Of a stretch of DNA of 64,000 nt, positions 16,887 to 26,217 are shown piece after piece. The first letter of the stretch is position 1. Each line of letters starts with the position of its first letter. The notes beneath the pieces were generated by a model, which searched no databases, was not told the DNA's origin, and saw only the letters and a list, made by a program, of their open reading frames with translations. The stretch comes from Pseudomonas khorasanensis (GTDB lineage: Bacteria; Pseudomonadota; Gammaproteobacteria; Pseudomonadales; Pseudomonadaceae), in NCBI RefSeq assembly GCF_014268505.2, contig NZ_JABWQP020000009.1:1-64000 (forward strand). Reading direction: 5' to 3'. The position numbers and the translations under genes are program-made.

Positions 16887-17594
16887 ATGGCCCAGTCGGA
16901 AACCGTTGAACGCATTCTTGATGCTGCCGAGCAGTTGTTCGCGGAGAAAGGATTCGCTGAAACCTCATTGCGTTTGATCACCAGCAAGGCTGGCGTCAAT
17001 CTGGCTGCGGTGAATTATCACTTCGGTTCGAAGAAGGCGCTGATCCAGGCCGTGTTCTCGCGTTTTCTGGGACCGTTTTGCGTCAGCCTCGATAAAGAGC
17101 TGGAGCGCCGTCAGGCCAAGCCTGAAAACAAGCCGACGCTCGAAGAACTGCTGGAAATCCTCGTCGAGCAAGCCCTTGTCGTGCAGCCACGCAGCGGTAA
17201 CGACCTGTCGATCTTCATGCGTTTGCTTGGCCTCGCGTTCAGCCAGAGCCAGGGCCACTTGCGTCGTTATCTGGAAGATATGTACGGCAAGGTGTTCCGC
17301 CGCTACATGCTGCTGGTCAACGAAGCTGCGCCACGCATTCCACCGATCGAACTGTTCTGGCGCGTGCATTTCATGCTCGGCGCGGCGGCGTTCAGCATGT
17401 CCGGGATCAAGGCCTTGCGAGCGATTGCCGAGACCGATTTCGGCGTCAATACGTCCATCGAACAAGTGATGCGTCTCATGGTGCCGTTTCTCGCTGCGGG
17501 TATGCGCGCTGAAACCGGCGTCACCGATACAGCCATGGCCGCCGCGCAACTGCGTCCGCGCAGCAAATCCGCGCCAGTTGCCGCCAAGGTTTGA
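16887..17594 (+). CDS. psrA: TetR-family regulator PsrA (acyl-CoA sensor, rpoS activator)
   Basis: TetR-type regulator of 235 residues. The N-terminal helix-turn-helix is in RILDAAEQLFAEKGFAETSLRLITSKAGVNLAAVNYHFGSKKAL; the rest is the helical ligand domain. In Pseudomonas PsrA represses itself and beta-oxidation genes, activates rpoS, and responds to long-chain fatty acids. The start at 16887 has GGCGGAG 5 bases upstream. Its operator/promoter is at 16828-16871, and a matching operator lies before fadBA. It is divergent from lexA. Confidence 0.93.
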   Translation: MAQSETVERILDAAEQLFAEKGFAETSLRLITSKAGVNLAAVNYHFGSKKALIQAVFSRFLGPFCVSLDKELERRQAKPENKPTLEELLEILVEQALVVQPRSGNDLSIFMRLLGLAFSQSQGHLRRYLEDMYGKVFRRYMLLVNEAAPRIPPIELFWRVHFMLGAAAFSMSGIKALRAIAETDFGVNTSIEQVMRLMVPFLAAGMRAETGVTDTAMAAAQLRPRSKSAPVAAKV

Positions 17595-17642
17595 CCTCGC
17601 ACGGGTGGGCGTAGCGGGTTGTATCCGCTAAGCTAGCCGCCC

Positions 17643-17756
17643 ATGCCGACTCCCGTACTGAACCCGATCCGCATGAACCCTGCTGACCGACCGGCCACTG
17701 CCCTCGATCGCGAGCTCATGCCGACCGGGTTCTTCGTTTTCAAGGAATGCTTATGA
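17643..17756 (+). CDS. Possible 37-aa leader ORF overlapping the nagZ start
   Basis: ATG at 17643 opens a 37-codon frame that ends in TGA overlapping the nagZ ATG (ATGA junction, 4 bases shared). The peptide begins MPTPVLNPIRMNPADRP and ends FFVFKECL. No clear ribosome site precedes it and no known family is recognised. The ATGA overlap would permit translational coupling, but the frame could equally be chance. Confidence 0.3.
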   Translation: MPTPVLNPIRMNPADRPATALDRELMPTGFFVFKECL

Positions 17757-18763
17757 CTGCTGGCCTGCAAGGCTCGTTGATGGTGGACGTCGCCGGTACC
17801 TGGCTGACGGCCGAAGATCGCCAACTGTTGCGTCAGCCCGAAGTGGGCGGCCTGATTATTTTTGCTCGCAATATCGAGCATCCCCGCCAGGTGCGCGAGC
17901 TCAGCGCAGCCATCCGCGCCATTCGCCCGGATTTGCTGTTGGCGGTGGATCAGGAAGGCGGGCGCGTGCAGCGTCTGCGTCAGGGCTTCGTCCGGCTGCC
18001 GGCCATGCGCGCCATCGCCGACAACCCGAATGCCGAATACCTCGCCGAGCAATGTGGCTGGATCATGGCAACCGAAGTGCTGGCGGTCGGGCTTGATCTG
18101 AGTTTCGCCCCGGTGCTGGATTTGGACTATCAGCGCAGCGCCGTGGTCGGCACCCGTTCTTTTGAAGGCAATCCCGAGCGCGCTGCGTTGCTCGCCGGCG
18201 CGTTCATTCGCGGCATGAACAGCGCGGGCATGGCTGCCACCGGCAAGCATTTCCCGGGACACGGCTGGGCCGAAGCCGATTCGCACGTCGCTATCCCGAA
18301 CGACGAGCGCAGCCTTGACGAGATCCGCGCCAACGACCTGGTGCCATTCGCCCGTTTGAGCAAGCAGTTGGCGGCAGTCATGCCGGCGCACGTTATTTAT
18401 CCGCAGGTCGATTCACAGCCCGCCGGTTTCTCCCGGCGCTGGCTGCAGGACATGCTGCGTGGCGAATTGCAGTTTGACGGCGTGATCTTCAGTGACGACC
18501 TGTCGATGGCCGGCGCCCATGTGGTCGGTGATGCTGCCAGCCGTATCGAAGCCGCGCTGAGCGCCGGTTGCGACATGGGCCTGGTGTGCAACGATCGCGC
18601 GGCGGCTGAACTGGCCCTGAGTGCCGCCCAGCGCATGAAGGTCAAGCCTTCCTCGCGCATCGCGAAGATGCGTGGTCAGGCCTTCGCCAGCACCGATTAT
18701 CGTCAGGACCCGCGTTGGCTCACCGCCCTCGGCGCGCTCAAAGACGCTCAACTGATCGATTAA
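17753..18763 (+). CDS. nagZ: Beta-N-acetylglucosaminidase NagZ (peptidoglycan recycling)
   Basis: Cytoplasmic GH3 enzyme of 336 residues that removes GlcNAc from GlcNAc-1,6-anhydroMurNAc peptides, giving the signal molecules for AmpR-controlled beta-lactamase. Family signatures are LLAVDQEGGRVQRL, TGKHFPGHG (about 164-171) with the mobile catalytic His/Asp loop GWAEADSH, and FSDDLSM containing the nucleophile Asp. The start at 17753 has AAGGA 6 bases upstream; an ATG six bases earlier is too close to it. It is followed after 12 bases by the phosphorylase gene. Confidence 0.95.
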   Translation: MTAGLQGSLMVDVAGTWLTAEDRQLLRQPEVGGLIIFARNIEHPRQVRELSAAIRAIRPDLLLAVDQEGGRVQRLRQGFVRLPAMRAIADNPNAEYLAEQCGWIMATEVLAVGLDLSFAPVLDLDYQRSAVVGTRSFEGNPERAALLAGAFIRGMNSAGMAATGKHFPGHGWAEADSHVAIPNDERSLDEIRANDLVPFARLSKQLAAVMPAHVIYPQVDSQPAGFSRRWLQDMLRGELQFDGVIFSDDLSMAGAHVVGDAASRIEAALSAGCDMGLVCNDRAAAELALSAAQRMKVKPSSRIAKMRGQAFASTDYRQDPRWLTALGALKDAQLID

Positions 18764-18775
18764 GGATTTTTCGTT

Positions 18776-19513
18776 ATGACCGTTTACGCAATCATCGGTG
18801 GCACTGGCCTGACTCAGCTGGAAGGCTTGATCATTCGTCAGTCGCTGGCAGTCGATACCCCTTACGGCGCGCCGTCGGCCGAGGTGCAAATCGGTGAATA
18901 TGCTGGCAAGGAAGTGTTGTTCCTGGCTCGTCATGGCCACCCGCACCGCTTTCCGCCACACAAGGTCAACTACCGCGCAAACCTTTGGGCATTGAAGCAG
19001 GCCGGTGCCGAAGCGATCATCGCAGTGAATGCCGTAGGCGGCATTCATCCGGCGATGGGTACCGGGCATTTTTGCGTGCCGCATCAGATCGTCGATTACA
19101 CCAGCGGCCGCGAGCACACCTATTTCGCGGATGATCTGGAGCACGTCACTCACATCGATTTCAGCTTCCCGTACAGCGAGCCGTTACGTCAGCAACTGAT
19201 TGCCGCCGTGGCCGCCGAAGGCTGCGAGTACAGCGATCGAGGCGTGTACGCCTGCACCCAGGGACCTCGTCTGGAAACGGTCGCCGAGATCGTGCGACTG
19301 GAACGTGATGGCTGCGACATTGTCGGCATGACCGGTATGCCGGAAGCCGCGCTGGCTCGCGAACTGAATCTGGATTACGCCTGTCTGGCATTGGTGGTCA
19401 ATCCGGCAGCCGGCAAGACCACCGAAGTCATCACCATGGCCGAAATCGAACAGGCATTGCACGATGGCATGGGCAAGGTGAAGTCGACACTGGCGCGGGT
19501 GCTGGCCGGCTAA
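18776..19513 (+). CDS. S-methyl-5'-thioinosine phosphorylase
   Basis: Purine-nucleoside phosphorylase family enzyme of 245 residues. It has the family opening IGGTGL, phosphate-binding RHGHPHRFPPHKVNYRANLWAL and the methionine-containing ribose site DIVGMTGMPEAALARELNL. The Pseudomonas homologue (PA3004) is described as specific for methylthioinosine, the deaminated product of methylthioadenosine from polyamine and homoserine-lactone synthesis. AAGGA lies 9 bases before the ATG, and it is probably co-transcribed with nagZ. Methylthioadenosine specificity cannot be fully excluded from sequence. Confidence 0.88.
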   Translation: MTVYAIIGGTGLTQLEGLIIRQSLAVDTPYGAPSAEVQIGEYAGKEVLFLARHGHPHRFPPHKVNYRANLWALKQAGAEAIIAVNAVGGIHPAMGTGHFCVPHQIVDYTSGREHTYFADDLEHVTHIDFSFPYSEPLRQQLIAAVAAEGCEYSDRGVYACTQGPRLETVAEIVRLERDGCDIVGMTGMPEAALARELNLDYACLALVVNPAAGKTTEVITMAEIEQALHDGMGKVKSTLARVLAG

Positions 19514-19522
19514 GGACTGTCC

Positions 19523-22500
19523 ATGAGCATTCTCATCGAGCGGCTTAAAGGGCTGGAATGGACTCGGGCATTCAACAGCAAGGCGCTTGCCAAGGCCCGC
19601 GCTTATGCCACTGATGACCGGGTAGAGATCATCGAGATCGATGACAGAAAGATCGAGGCGTTCTGCGTCGGTTCAGAGCTTCAGGCGTATGAGCAAACCA
19701 TTTACCTGTCCGAAGATCGGTTGGGATCGGTTAGCTTGCGATGCCTGTGCAGCTGTCCGGTTGCACTGGACTGCAAGCACAGCGCGGCGGTGATCTACCA
19801 CCTGCTCGGCACGGGTGAGGATGCGTCTGACAATGACGCACAGGTTTCCCTGGGTCGGGCGCTGGAGCATTGGCTCTCAACAATTCCTGGGCCGGCCAAG
19901 CCCGCTGAAGAAAGTGCGCAAACCGCAGGCACGCGTCTGTTTTACAAACTCAAGCCGACGTCGGTGAGCGGCAAGTGGCTGCTCGATATTTTCAAGGTCA
20001 ACCAGCTCAAGAGCGGCGAATTGCGCGAAGTCAAACCGATGTACTCGCTATCGGAAATGCTCATGCGCCAGCCCGGCTACCTGTCCGAGCTGGACCTGCG
20101 CATCGCCAGGCTGCTGGTCGCCATGCATTCCCATCACGCCTATTACAGCGGCTACCCGCTGGAAGGCAGCAGCGGTGCCGAACTCCTGGAAATGCTCCTG
20201 CGCACCTCGCGTCTGTTCCTCGACTTCGAAGACCTGCGGCCACTGACGCTGGGCGTGAAGCGCGTGGGCCAATTCGCCTGGGCTGAACAGGCTGACGGTG
20301 GGTTCCGAGCGCAATGGAGCAGTGCTGAAGCCGTGCGAGAAACGGTACTCGCGCTGGAGCCGCTTTATTACCTCGATCGTGAACAGCGACAGGTTGGACC
20401 TCTATTCACTGAGCTGGAAGAAAAACTCGCCTGCCACCTTGCCCTGGCACCGGACATTCCGGCCCGTCAGGCCATGCAATTCAGCCATCGCATGAGCGCG
20501 GCGACCAAAATCCCGCCGCCACATCAACTGACCGAACGAATCATCGATGACGTGCTGCCGCACCCGCAACTGACCCTGGTCAGCGGTCGAGAACGCTCAC
20601 GCTGGGAATACGTATTGGAGCATCGCGCCGCTCTGGTGTTTACCTACAACGGTCATCCGGCGGTGGATCGCAACCCTGAAGTGATGATCCTCAACGGCAG
20701 CGAAACCCAGCGCATTCAACGCCAGCCTGAGCTGGAAAAGAAACTGCGCCAGAACCTGCAAAAACATGGTTTCAAGAAAGCCACGCGCAAGAGCACTCTG
20801 GATCGTCCCGGCGAGATGTTTACGTTGGCGGATGATTCGGCATGGCTCGGGTTCATGCATGAAGGGCTGGCCACACTGCGCGCCGCGAACTGGCAGATCG
20901 AGATCAGTCCCGGTTTCCATTTCAATGTGCAGCCGGTTGAGCAGTGGTACGCCGAGGTCGAAGAAGAGGCAGGGCATCAGTGGTTTGATTTGCAGTTAGG
21001 CATCGTCGTCAATGGCCAGCGCTACAGCCTGTTGCCGATTCTTCTGCACTTGTTACGCACCCAGCCGCGTTTGCTCGACCCGGTCAATCTGGCGCAACGC
21101 AGCGATGACGAAAAACTGCTGATCGAACTCAAAACCAACGGTTTTGGCGACTCGGCAGGCGCCAAGGTCGCGTTGCCGCTGAGTCGGGTCAAACCGTTGA
21201 TGGCGACACTGGGCGAACTGTATCTCGGAGGTCAACAGGGTGATGCACTGCGCTTGACCGCCCCGGACGCGGCGCGCCTGAGTATGCTCGACGGTGTGCC
21301 GCTGGATTGGCAGGGCGGCGAACGGCTGCGCAACTTTGCCAAACGCCTGCAGAACTCCAGCCACAGCCACGTCGCCGCACCGGTCGGCCTTAACGCGCAG
21401 CTGCGTCCGTATCAGCTCGAAGGGCTGAACTGGATGCAGACCCTGCGCGAGCTGGAAGTCGGCGGCATTCTGGGCGATGACATGGGCCTGGGCAAAACCC
21501 TGCAGACCCTGGCGCATCTACTCGCGGAAAAACACGCCGGACGCCTCGATTGCCCGGCGCTGGCGGTCATGCCCACCAGCCTGATTCCCAACTGGCTCGA
21601 CGAAGCCGAGCGCTTCACCCCGCAGTTGAAAGTATTGGCGCTGCACGGATCCGGGCGGCAAAAGGATTTCGCCAATCTGGCCGAATACGATCTGGTGCTG
21701 ACCACCTACGCCTTGTTGCCCAGGGATCTGGAGGTCCTGCAGCCGCAGTCGTGGAGTGTGCTGATTCTCGACGAGGCGCAAAACATCAAGAACCCGCTCA
21801 GCAAAGCCGCTCAGGCCGCGCGCGACCTGCAGGCGCGACAGCGCTTGTGTCTGAGCGGCACGCCACTGGAAAACCACCTCGGCGAGCTGTGGTCGCAGTT
21901 CCATTTCCTCATGCCCGGCTGGCTCGGCGATAGCAAGTCCTTCAATCGTGATTACCGCACGCCGATCGAGAAGCATGGAAATGTGCAGCGTATGCAGCAC
22001 CTGACAGCGCGGATAAAACCGTTTCTACTTCGCCGCAAGAAAGATCAGGTCGCCACGGAGTTGCCACCGAAAACCGAAATCATCCATTGGGTCGAGCTGA
22101 GCGACGGGCAGCGTGATGTCTATGAAACAGTGCGCGTGGCGATGGACAAAAAGGTCCGCGACGAAATCGCCCGCAGTGGCGTGGCGCGCAGTCAGATCAT
22201 CATTCTCGATGCACTGTTGAAGTTGCGTCAGGTCTGTTGCGATCTGCGTCTGGTCAATATGCCACTCACGGCGAAGGCCTTGCGTTCAGGCAGCGGCAAG
22301 CTGATCAGCCTGATGGAAATGCTTGAAGAGTTGCTTGGCGAAGGCCGGAGAATTCTGCTGTTCTCTCAGTTCACGTCGATGCTGGCGCTGATTGAGCAGG
22401 AGTTGCAGCAACGAGGGCTTGGTTATTCGTTGCTGACAGGCGACACCACAGACCGTCGCACGCCGGTCAAGGATTTCCAGGGCGGCAAAGTGCCGTTATT

Positions 22501-22816
22501 CCTGATCAGCCTCAAGGCCGGGGGCACGGGTTTGAACCTGACGGCGGCGGACACGGTGATCCACTTTGATCCCTGGTGGAATCCTGCAGTGGAAAATCAG
22601 GCCACTGACCGGGCGTATCGTATCGGCCAGAACAACCCGGTGTTTGTATACAAGCTGATCGCCAAAGGCACGGTCGAGGAAAAAATCCAGGCGCTGCAGC
22701 AGGAGAAGGCTGCGCTGGCGGGGGCGGTGCTCGAAGGTGGCACGACGGGTGGCTTCAAGCTGGAGCAGGGCGATATCGAGGCGTTGTTTGCGCCGCTGCC
22801 GGTTTCCAGAGGTTGA
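19523..22816 (+). CDS. SWIM zinc-finger SNF2-family ATPase (long form)
   Basis: SNF2/RapA-type DNA-dependent ATPase of 1097 residues. An N-terminal SWIM zinc finger (C-x-C...C-x-H in CLCSCPVALDCKHSA) is near residue 75. Residues about 115-330 are an extra region absent from the paralogue at 22939. The SNF2 motor has Walker A DDMGLGKT near 653, DEAQ box LDEAQNIKN near 749, SGTPLENHLGELWS, and helicase C motifs LFSQFTSML and DPWWNPAVENQATDRAYRIGQ. The role is probably remodelling nucleoprotein or RNA polymerase, but no substrate is known. The start follows the phosphorylase stop by 9 bases. It is tail-to-tail with its paralogue. Confidence 0.88.
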   Translation: MSILIERLKGLEWTRAFNSKALAKARAYATDDRVEIIEIDDRKIEAFCVGSELQAYEQTIYLSEDRLGSVSLRCLCSCPVALDCKHSAAVIYHLLGTGEDASDNDAQVSLGRALEHWLSTIPGPAKPAEESAQTAGTRLFYKLKPTSVSGKWLLDIFKVNQLKSGELREVKPMYSLSEMLMRQPGYLSELDLRIARLLVAMHSHHAYYSGYPLEGSSGAELLEMLLRTSRLFLDFEDLRPLTLGVKRVGQFAWAEQADGGFRAQWSSAEAVRETVLALEPLYYLDREQRQVGPLFTELEEKLACHLALAPDIPARQAMQFSHRMSAATKIPPPHQLTERIIDDVLPHPQLTLVSGRERSRWEYVLEHRAALVFTYNGHPAVDRNPEVMILNGSETQRIQRQPELEKKLRQNLQKHGFKKATRKSTLDRPGEMFTLADDSAWLGFMHEGLATLRAANWQIEISPGFHFNVQPVEQWYAEVEEEAGHQWFDLQLGIVVNGQRYSLLPILLHLLRTQPRLLDPVNLAQRSDDEKLLIELKTNGFGDSAGAKVALPLSRVKPLMATLGELYLGGQQGDALRLTAPDAARLSMLDGVPLDWQGGERLRNFAKRLQNSSHSHVAAPVGLNAQLRPYQLEGLNWMQTLRELEVGGILGDDMGLGKTLQTLAHLLAEKHAGRLDCPALAVMPTSLIPNWLDEAERFTPQLKVLALHGSGRQKDFANLAEYDLVLTTYALLPRDLEVLQPQSWSVLILDEAQNIKNPLSKAAQAARDLQARQRLCLSGTPLENHLGELWSQFHFLMPGWLGDSKSFNRDYRTPIEKHGNVQRMQHLTARIKPFLLRRKKDQVATELPPKTEIIHWVELSDGQRDVYETVRVAMDKKVRDEIARSGVARSQIIILDALLKLRQVCCDLRLVNMPLTAKALRSGSGKLISLMEMLEELLGEGRRILLFSQFTSMLALIEQELQQRGLGYSLLTGDTTDRRTPVKDFQGGKVPLFLISLKAGGTGLNLTAADTVIHFDPWWNPAVENQATDRAYRIGQNNPVFVYKLIAKGTVEEKIQALQQEKAALAGAVLEGGTTGGFKLEQGDIEALFAPLPVSRG

Positions 22817-22840
22817 CGGGTTTGAATCGCGGTGTGGCCA

Positions 22841-22913
22841 TTCGCGAGCAGGCTCGCTCCCACATTTGATCTTCAGTGAATCTGGATCGTGTGGGAGCGA
22901 GCCTGCTCGCGAA
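22841..22913. repeat. REP doublet 1 (inverted pair)
   Basis: Arms TTCGCGAGCAGGCTCGCTCC-CACA (22841-22864) and its complement (22890-22913), 25 bases apart, between the convergent SNF2 genes. Same sequence as the elements at 31565, 40391 and 44121. Confidence 0.95.
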
Positions 22914-22938
22914 AGCTATCTAACCAGCAACGCCGATT

Positions 22939-25629
22939 TCAGCGCTTGTCGATCTTGTCCGGCAATGGCGCAAACAGCGCTTCAATATCGTCGCTCTGCA
23001 GCTTCCAGTCCCCGGCCTTGCGCCCGTCCAGCACGCCCGCCGCCAAGTCGGACTTTTCCTTCTGCAGGTGCTGAATTTTTTCTTCCACCGTGCCCCGGGC
23101 AATCATCTTGTAAACGAACACCGGTTTTTCCTGGCCGATCCGGTACGCCCGGTCAGTCGCCTGATTCTCGGTCGCGGGGTTCCACCACGGGTCGTAATGA
23201 ATCACCGTATCCGCTTCGGTCAGGTTCAAACCCACACCGCCAGCCTTCAGGCTGATCAGAAAGATCTGACGCTTGCCGCCCTGGAATTCCTTCACGGGTG
23301 TGCGCCGGTCACGGGTCTGGCCGGTCAGCAAGGCATAGGCGATTTTGCGCTTTTTCAGCTCTTCCTCGATCAGTGCCAACATCGACGTGAATTGGGAAAA
23401 CAGCAAGATCCGGCGGCCTTCTTCGAACAGCTCTTCGAGCATTTCCATCAGGCTGTCGAGCTTGCCCGAGGTGCTGCCGCGAGCCGGCAGGGTCGCGTCG
23501 TTGACCAGGCGCAAATCGCAGCAGACCTGGCGCAGCTTGAGCAGCGCTTCGAGGATGATGATCTGGCTGCGCGCCACCCCTTTGCGGGTGATCTCGTCGC
23601 GGACCTTCTTGTCCATGGCCAGACGCATGGTTTCGTAGACATCGCGTTGCGCTTCGTTGAGTTCGACCCAGTGGATGATCTCGGTCTTGGGCGGCAGTTC
23701 GGTGGCGACCTGCTCTTTGGTACGGCGCAGCAGAAACGGTTTGATCCGACCGTTGAGATGCTGAAGCCTGACTTCGCTACCGCGCTTCTCGATCGGAACG
23801 CGGTAATCGGCGTTGAAACTTTTGACATCGCCGAGCCAGCCCGGCAGCAAAAAGTGAAACAGCGACCACAGCTCGCCCAAGTGGTTTTCCAGTGGCGTAC
23901 CGCTCAGGCACAGGCGCTGGCGCGCGTTCAATTCACGAGCGGCCTGGGCCGCTTTGCTGTTCGGGTTCTTGATGTATTGCGCTTCGTCCAGCACCAGCAC
24001 GTGCAGCGGTTGTTGCGCCAGACGCTCGACATCCTTGGGCAGCAGCGCGTAAGTCGTCAGGATCAGGTCGTAATCGGCCAAATGCTCGAAGTGCTTTTTA
24101 CGGGTGGCGCCATACAGCGCCAAAACCCTGAGCTGCGGCGTAAAGTGCGCCGCTTCATCGAGCCAGTTGGGGATCAGGCTGGTCGGCATCACCACCATGC
24201 AAGGACGATCCAGGCGACCGGCGTTTTTCTCGCTGAGAATATGTGCCAGGGTCTGTAGGGTTTTACCCAGGCCCATGTCGTCCGCGAGAATCCCGCCGAC
24301 TTCCAGTTGCCGCAGTGATTGCATCCAGCTCAAACCGTCGAGCTGGTACGGACGCAGCGTCGCATTTAAACCTTCCGGCGCTTGGGCGTTGAAATCACGT
24401 ATGTCGCGCAGACGTTGCGCAAATGTGCGGATCTGCTCGCCGCCTTCCCAGAGCAGAGGGATGCCTTCCAGCGAGTTGAGGCGGGTGGCGTCAGCCTTGC
24501 TCAGGCGCAGGGTGGTTTCGCCGGGCTCTTGCAAGTAGAACTCGCCAAGCGTGGTCAGCACCGGCTTCAAGCGGCCGAGCGGCAAAGCCACCTGAAGCGG
24601 GCCCTGCTCGCTGTTGCGTTGCGGAATGTTGACCAGAATCAGCTCATCATCACGGCGGCGCGCAAGGCGTTCCGGGTTTAGAATTTCGGTGTGCGAGCGC
24701 ATCAGGTTGAGCAGGATCGGCAGCAGGCTGAGGCGTTCGCCGTTGACGATGATGCCCAGCTCCAGATCGAACCAGTCGCGTTCCGGCGCCTGCTCGACCG
24801 TGGCGTACCAGTCGTCCACGGCGGTCAGGTCGAAACCGAATTCCTCGTCGATCTGCAATTCCCAGCCTTGCGTACGGAGCTTGGGCAGATCATTGAGCGT
24901 GAAGGTCAGCCAGGCACTGTCATTGACCATCTCGTACAGCTCGCCAGCGCTTTCCGGCAGCGCTTTGCTTTGTCGTGTGGCGATACGAAAACCGAGGATT
25001 CGTAGCTGCTCGCGGTAGGACTGTTCGATGTCCGGATGACGTTTTATCCGCAGGGTCTGGGTTTCCTGGCGGATAAGAATGTCGCTGTTCTTCTGCCCGC
25101 TGACATATTCATCCAGATAACTGAACGACAGCGCCGCTCGGTGCTGAATGTAGCGCTGCATCTTGCCGTTGCGCGGTTCGAAGGCGCTGAACTCGACACT
25201 CGCCAGCCATAGGCGGGGCATCGGTTGCACATTGTCCACCAGCACTTGCGGCGGCGCTTTCGGGCCGCGGTTTTCCAGTACGGCCTGAAGTTTTTCCAGC
25301 AGCTCGGCATCTTGCGCGGCAGCGGGATACTCCAGCGTTTCCTGGATTTTCAGCAGCACGGCGGCGCAGTGTTTGCAGTTGCTGCGCACCGGGCAGGTGC
25401 AGGTGGCGTCGACCAGCAACAGAGTGGCTTTGGCTGATTCGCGCAGATGAATGGTCTGCCGATAGACGCTGCCGCCAGAGCCTTCGCAACTGGCGGTGAT
25501 GGTCGCATCGCCGACCTGGGCGATGCGCACCCGATTCTCCAAAGCGTAGCGGCGGCCGCGCTCCAGGCTCTGCTCTTTGAATCGGCTGACCCACGAGGGG
25601 GCCAGCGGTTTGCTCAGGGGCGGGGACAT
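22939..25629 (-). CDS. SWIM zinc-finger SNF2-family ATPase (short form)
   Basis: Paralogue of the gene at 19523, 896 residues. The SWIM finger (CTCPVRSNCKHCA) is near residue 80, a middle domain is shared with the long form, and the SNF2 motor has DDMGLGKT near 452, LDEAQYIKN, SGTPLENHLGELWS and DPWWNPATENQATDRAYRIGQ. By eye the motor domains of the two are mostly identical residue for residue, while the N-terminal halves differ and the roughly 200-residue insertion is missing. It lies 11 bases downstream of csiV, so mfd-side transcription may run csiV then this gene. Role unknown. Confidence 0.88.
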   Translation of the reverse strand: MSPPLSKPLAPSWVSRFKEQSLERGRRYALENRVRIAQVGDATITASCEGSGGSVYRQTIHLRESAKATLLLVDATCTCPVRSNCKHCAAVLLKIQETLEYPAAAQDAELLEKLQAVLENRGPKAPPQVLVDNVQPMPRLWLASVEFSAFEPRNGKMQRYIQHRAALSFSYLDEYVSGQKNSDILIRQETQTLRIKRHPDIEQSYREQLRILGFRIATRQSKALPESAGELYEMVNDSAWLTFTLNDLPKLRTQGWELQIDEEFGFDLTAVDDWYATVEQAPERDWFDLELGIIVNGERLSLLPILLNLMRSHTEILNPERLARRRDDELILVNIPQRNSEQGPLQVALPLGRLKPVLTTLGEFYLQEPGETTLRLSKADATRLNSLEGIPLLWEGGEQIRTFAQRLRDIRDFNAQAPEGLNATLRPYQLDGLSWMQSLRQLEVGGILADDMGLGKTLQTLAHILSEKNAGRLDRPCMVVMPTSLIPNWLDEAAHFTPQLRVLALYGATRKKHFEHLADYDLILTTYALLPKDVERLAQQPLHVLVLDEAQYIKNPNSKAAQAARELNARQRLCLSGTPLENHLGELWSLFHFLLPGWLGDVKSFNADYRVPIEKRGSEVRLQHLNGRIKPFLLRRTKEQVATELPPKTEIIHWVELNEAQRDVYETMRLAMDKKVRDEITRKGVARSQIIILEALLKLRQVCCDLRLVNDATLPARGSTSGKLDSLMEMLEELFEEGRRILLFSQFTSMLALIEEELKKRKIAYALLTGQTRDRRTPVKEFQGGKRQIFLISLKAGGVGLNLTEADTVIHYDPWWNPATENQATDRAYRIGQEKPVFVYKMIARGTVEEKIQHLQKEKSDLAAGVLDGRKAGDWKLQSDDIEALFAPLPDKIDKR

Positions 25630-25640
25630 AAGGACTTCGA

Positions 25641-26207
25641 TCAGTCCGGAACGACTTCAGGCGCTTCCCGTGGGGCTGGGGCCGTCAGGGAAGTGATCTT
25701 GATAAGCAGGGCCAGGTGGCCGTTGTCGAGGTAGTTGAGCTGGCCGTTCTTGGTGTGGCTGTCCTGACGCAGGCGCTCGCTGGCGGTGACCAGACCATTG
25801 GCGTCGATTTGATTGACCCAGAAGTCGGCAGTCACGTCGGTGAAGCGGCCGAGTTTCATTTCCAGCGTGCCCTCGATGGGGAACTGGCCGAACTGCTCCT
25901 GGCCGTCGCTGACGGCGACTTTCGCCGGTGCTTCGCCCAAGGTCTGTTGCCAGGCTTTGTGCATCAGCACGGTGTACTCGCCGCTGGCGGTGAGTTTGGT
26001 GACCACATCATTCAGCGCTGGCGTGCGCTGGCTGTCGTCGGCCAGACGTTGGGCGCCCGCCGCCCAGTCTTCCGGCGCGGCGCGGCTGATGATGGCCGGC
26101 ACGGCATTCTGGCGCACCAGAATCATTTCGACCTGATACGTATCATCGGCAAACGCCGTCGGTGCTACTAAAGTGAGTAGCAAAGTCAGAGAGCGGAACA
26201 GGCGCAT
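25641..26207 (-). CDS. csiV: CsiV-like exported protein
   Basis: Exported protein of 188 residues with a clear signal peptide (MRLFRSLTLLLTLVAPTAFA-DDTYQVEMILVRQ). CsiV was named in Vibrio as a periplasmic peptidoglycan-associated protein acting in the D-amino-acid/PBP1A pathway. In pseudomonads the homologue stands beside mfd, as here, and the name rests on that family assignment. The start at 26207 is 11 bases after AAGGAC; the 13-codon upstream extension would disrupt the signal peptide. It begins 10 bases after the mfd stop, so it is probably co-transcribed with it. Confidence 0.78.
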   Translation of the reverse strand: MRLFRSLTLLLTLVAPTAFADDTYQVEMILVRQNAVPAIISRAAPEDWAAGAQRLADDSQRTPALNDVVTKLTASGEYTVLMHKAWQQTLGEAPAKVAVSDGQEQFGQFPIEGTLEMKLGRFTDVTADFWVNQIDANGLVTASERLRQDSHTKNGQLNYLDNGHLALLIKITSLTAPAPREAPEVVPD

Positions 26208-26217
26208 TGGGCGTCCT

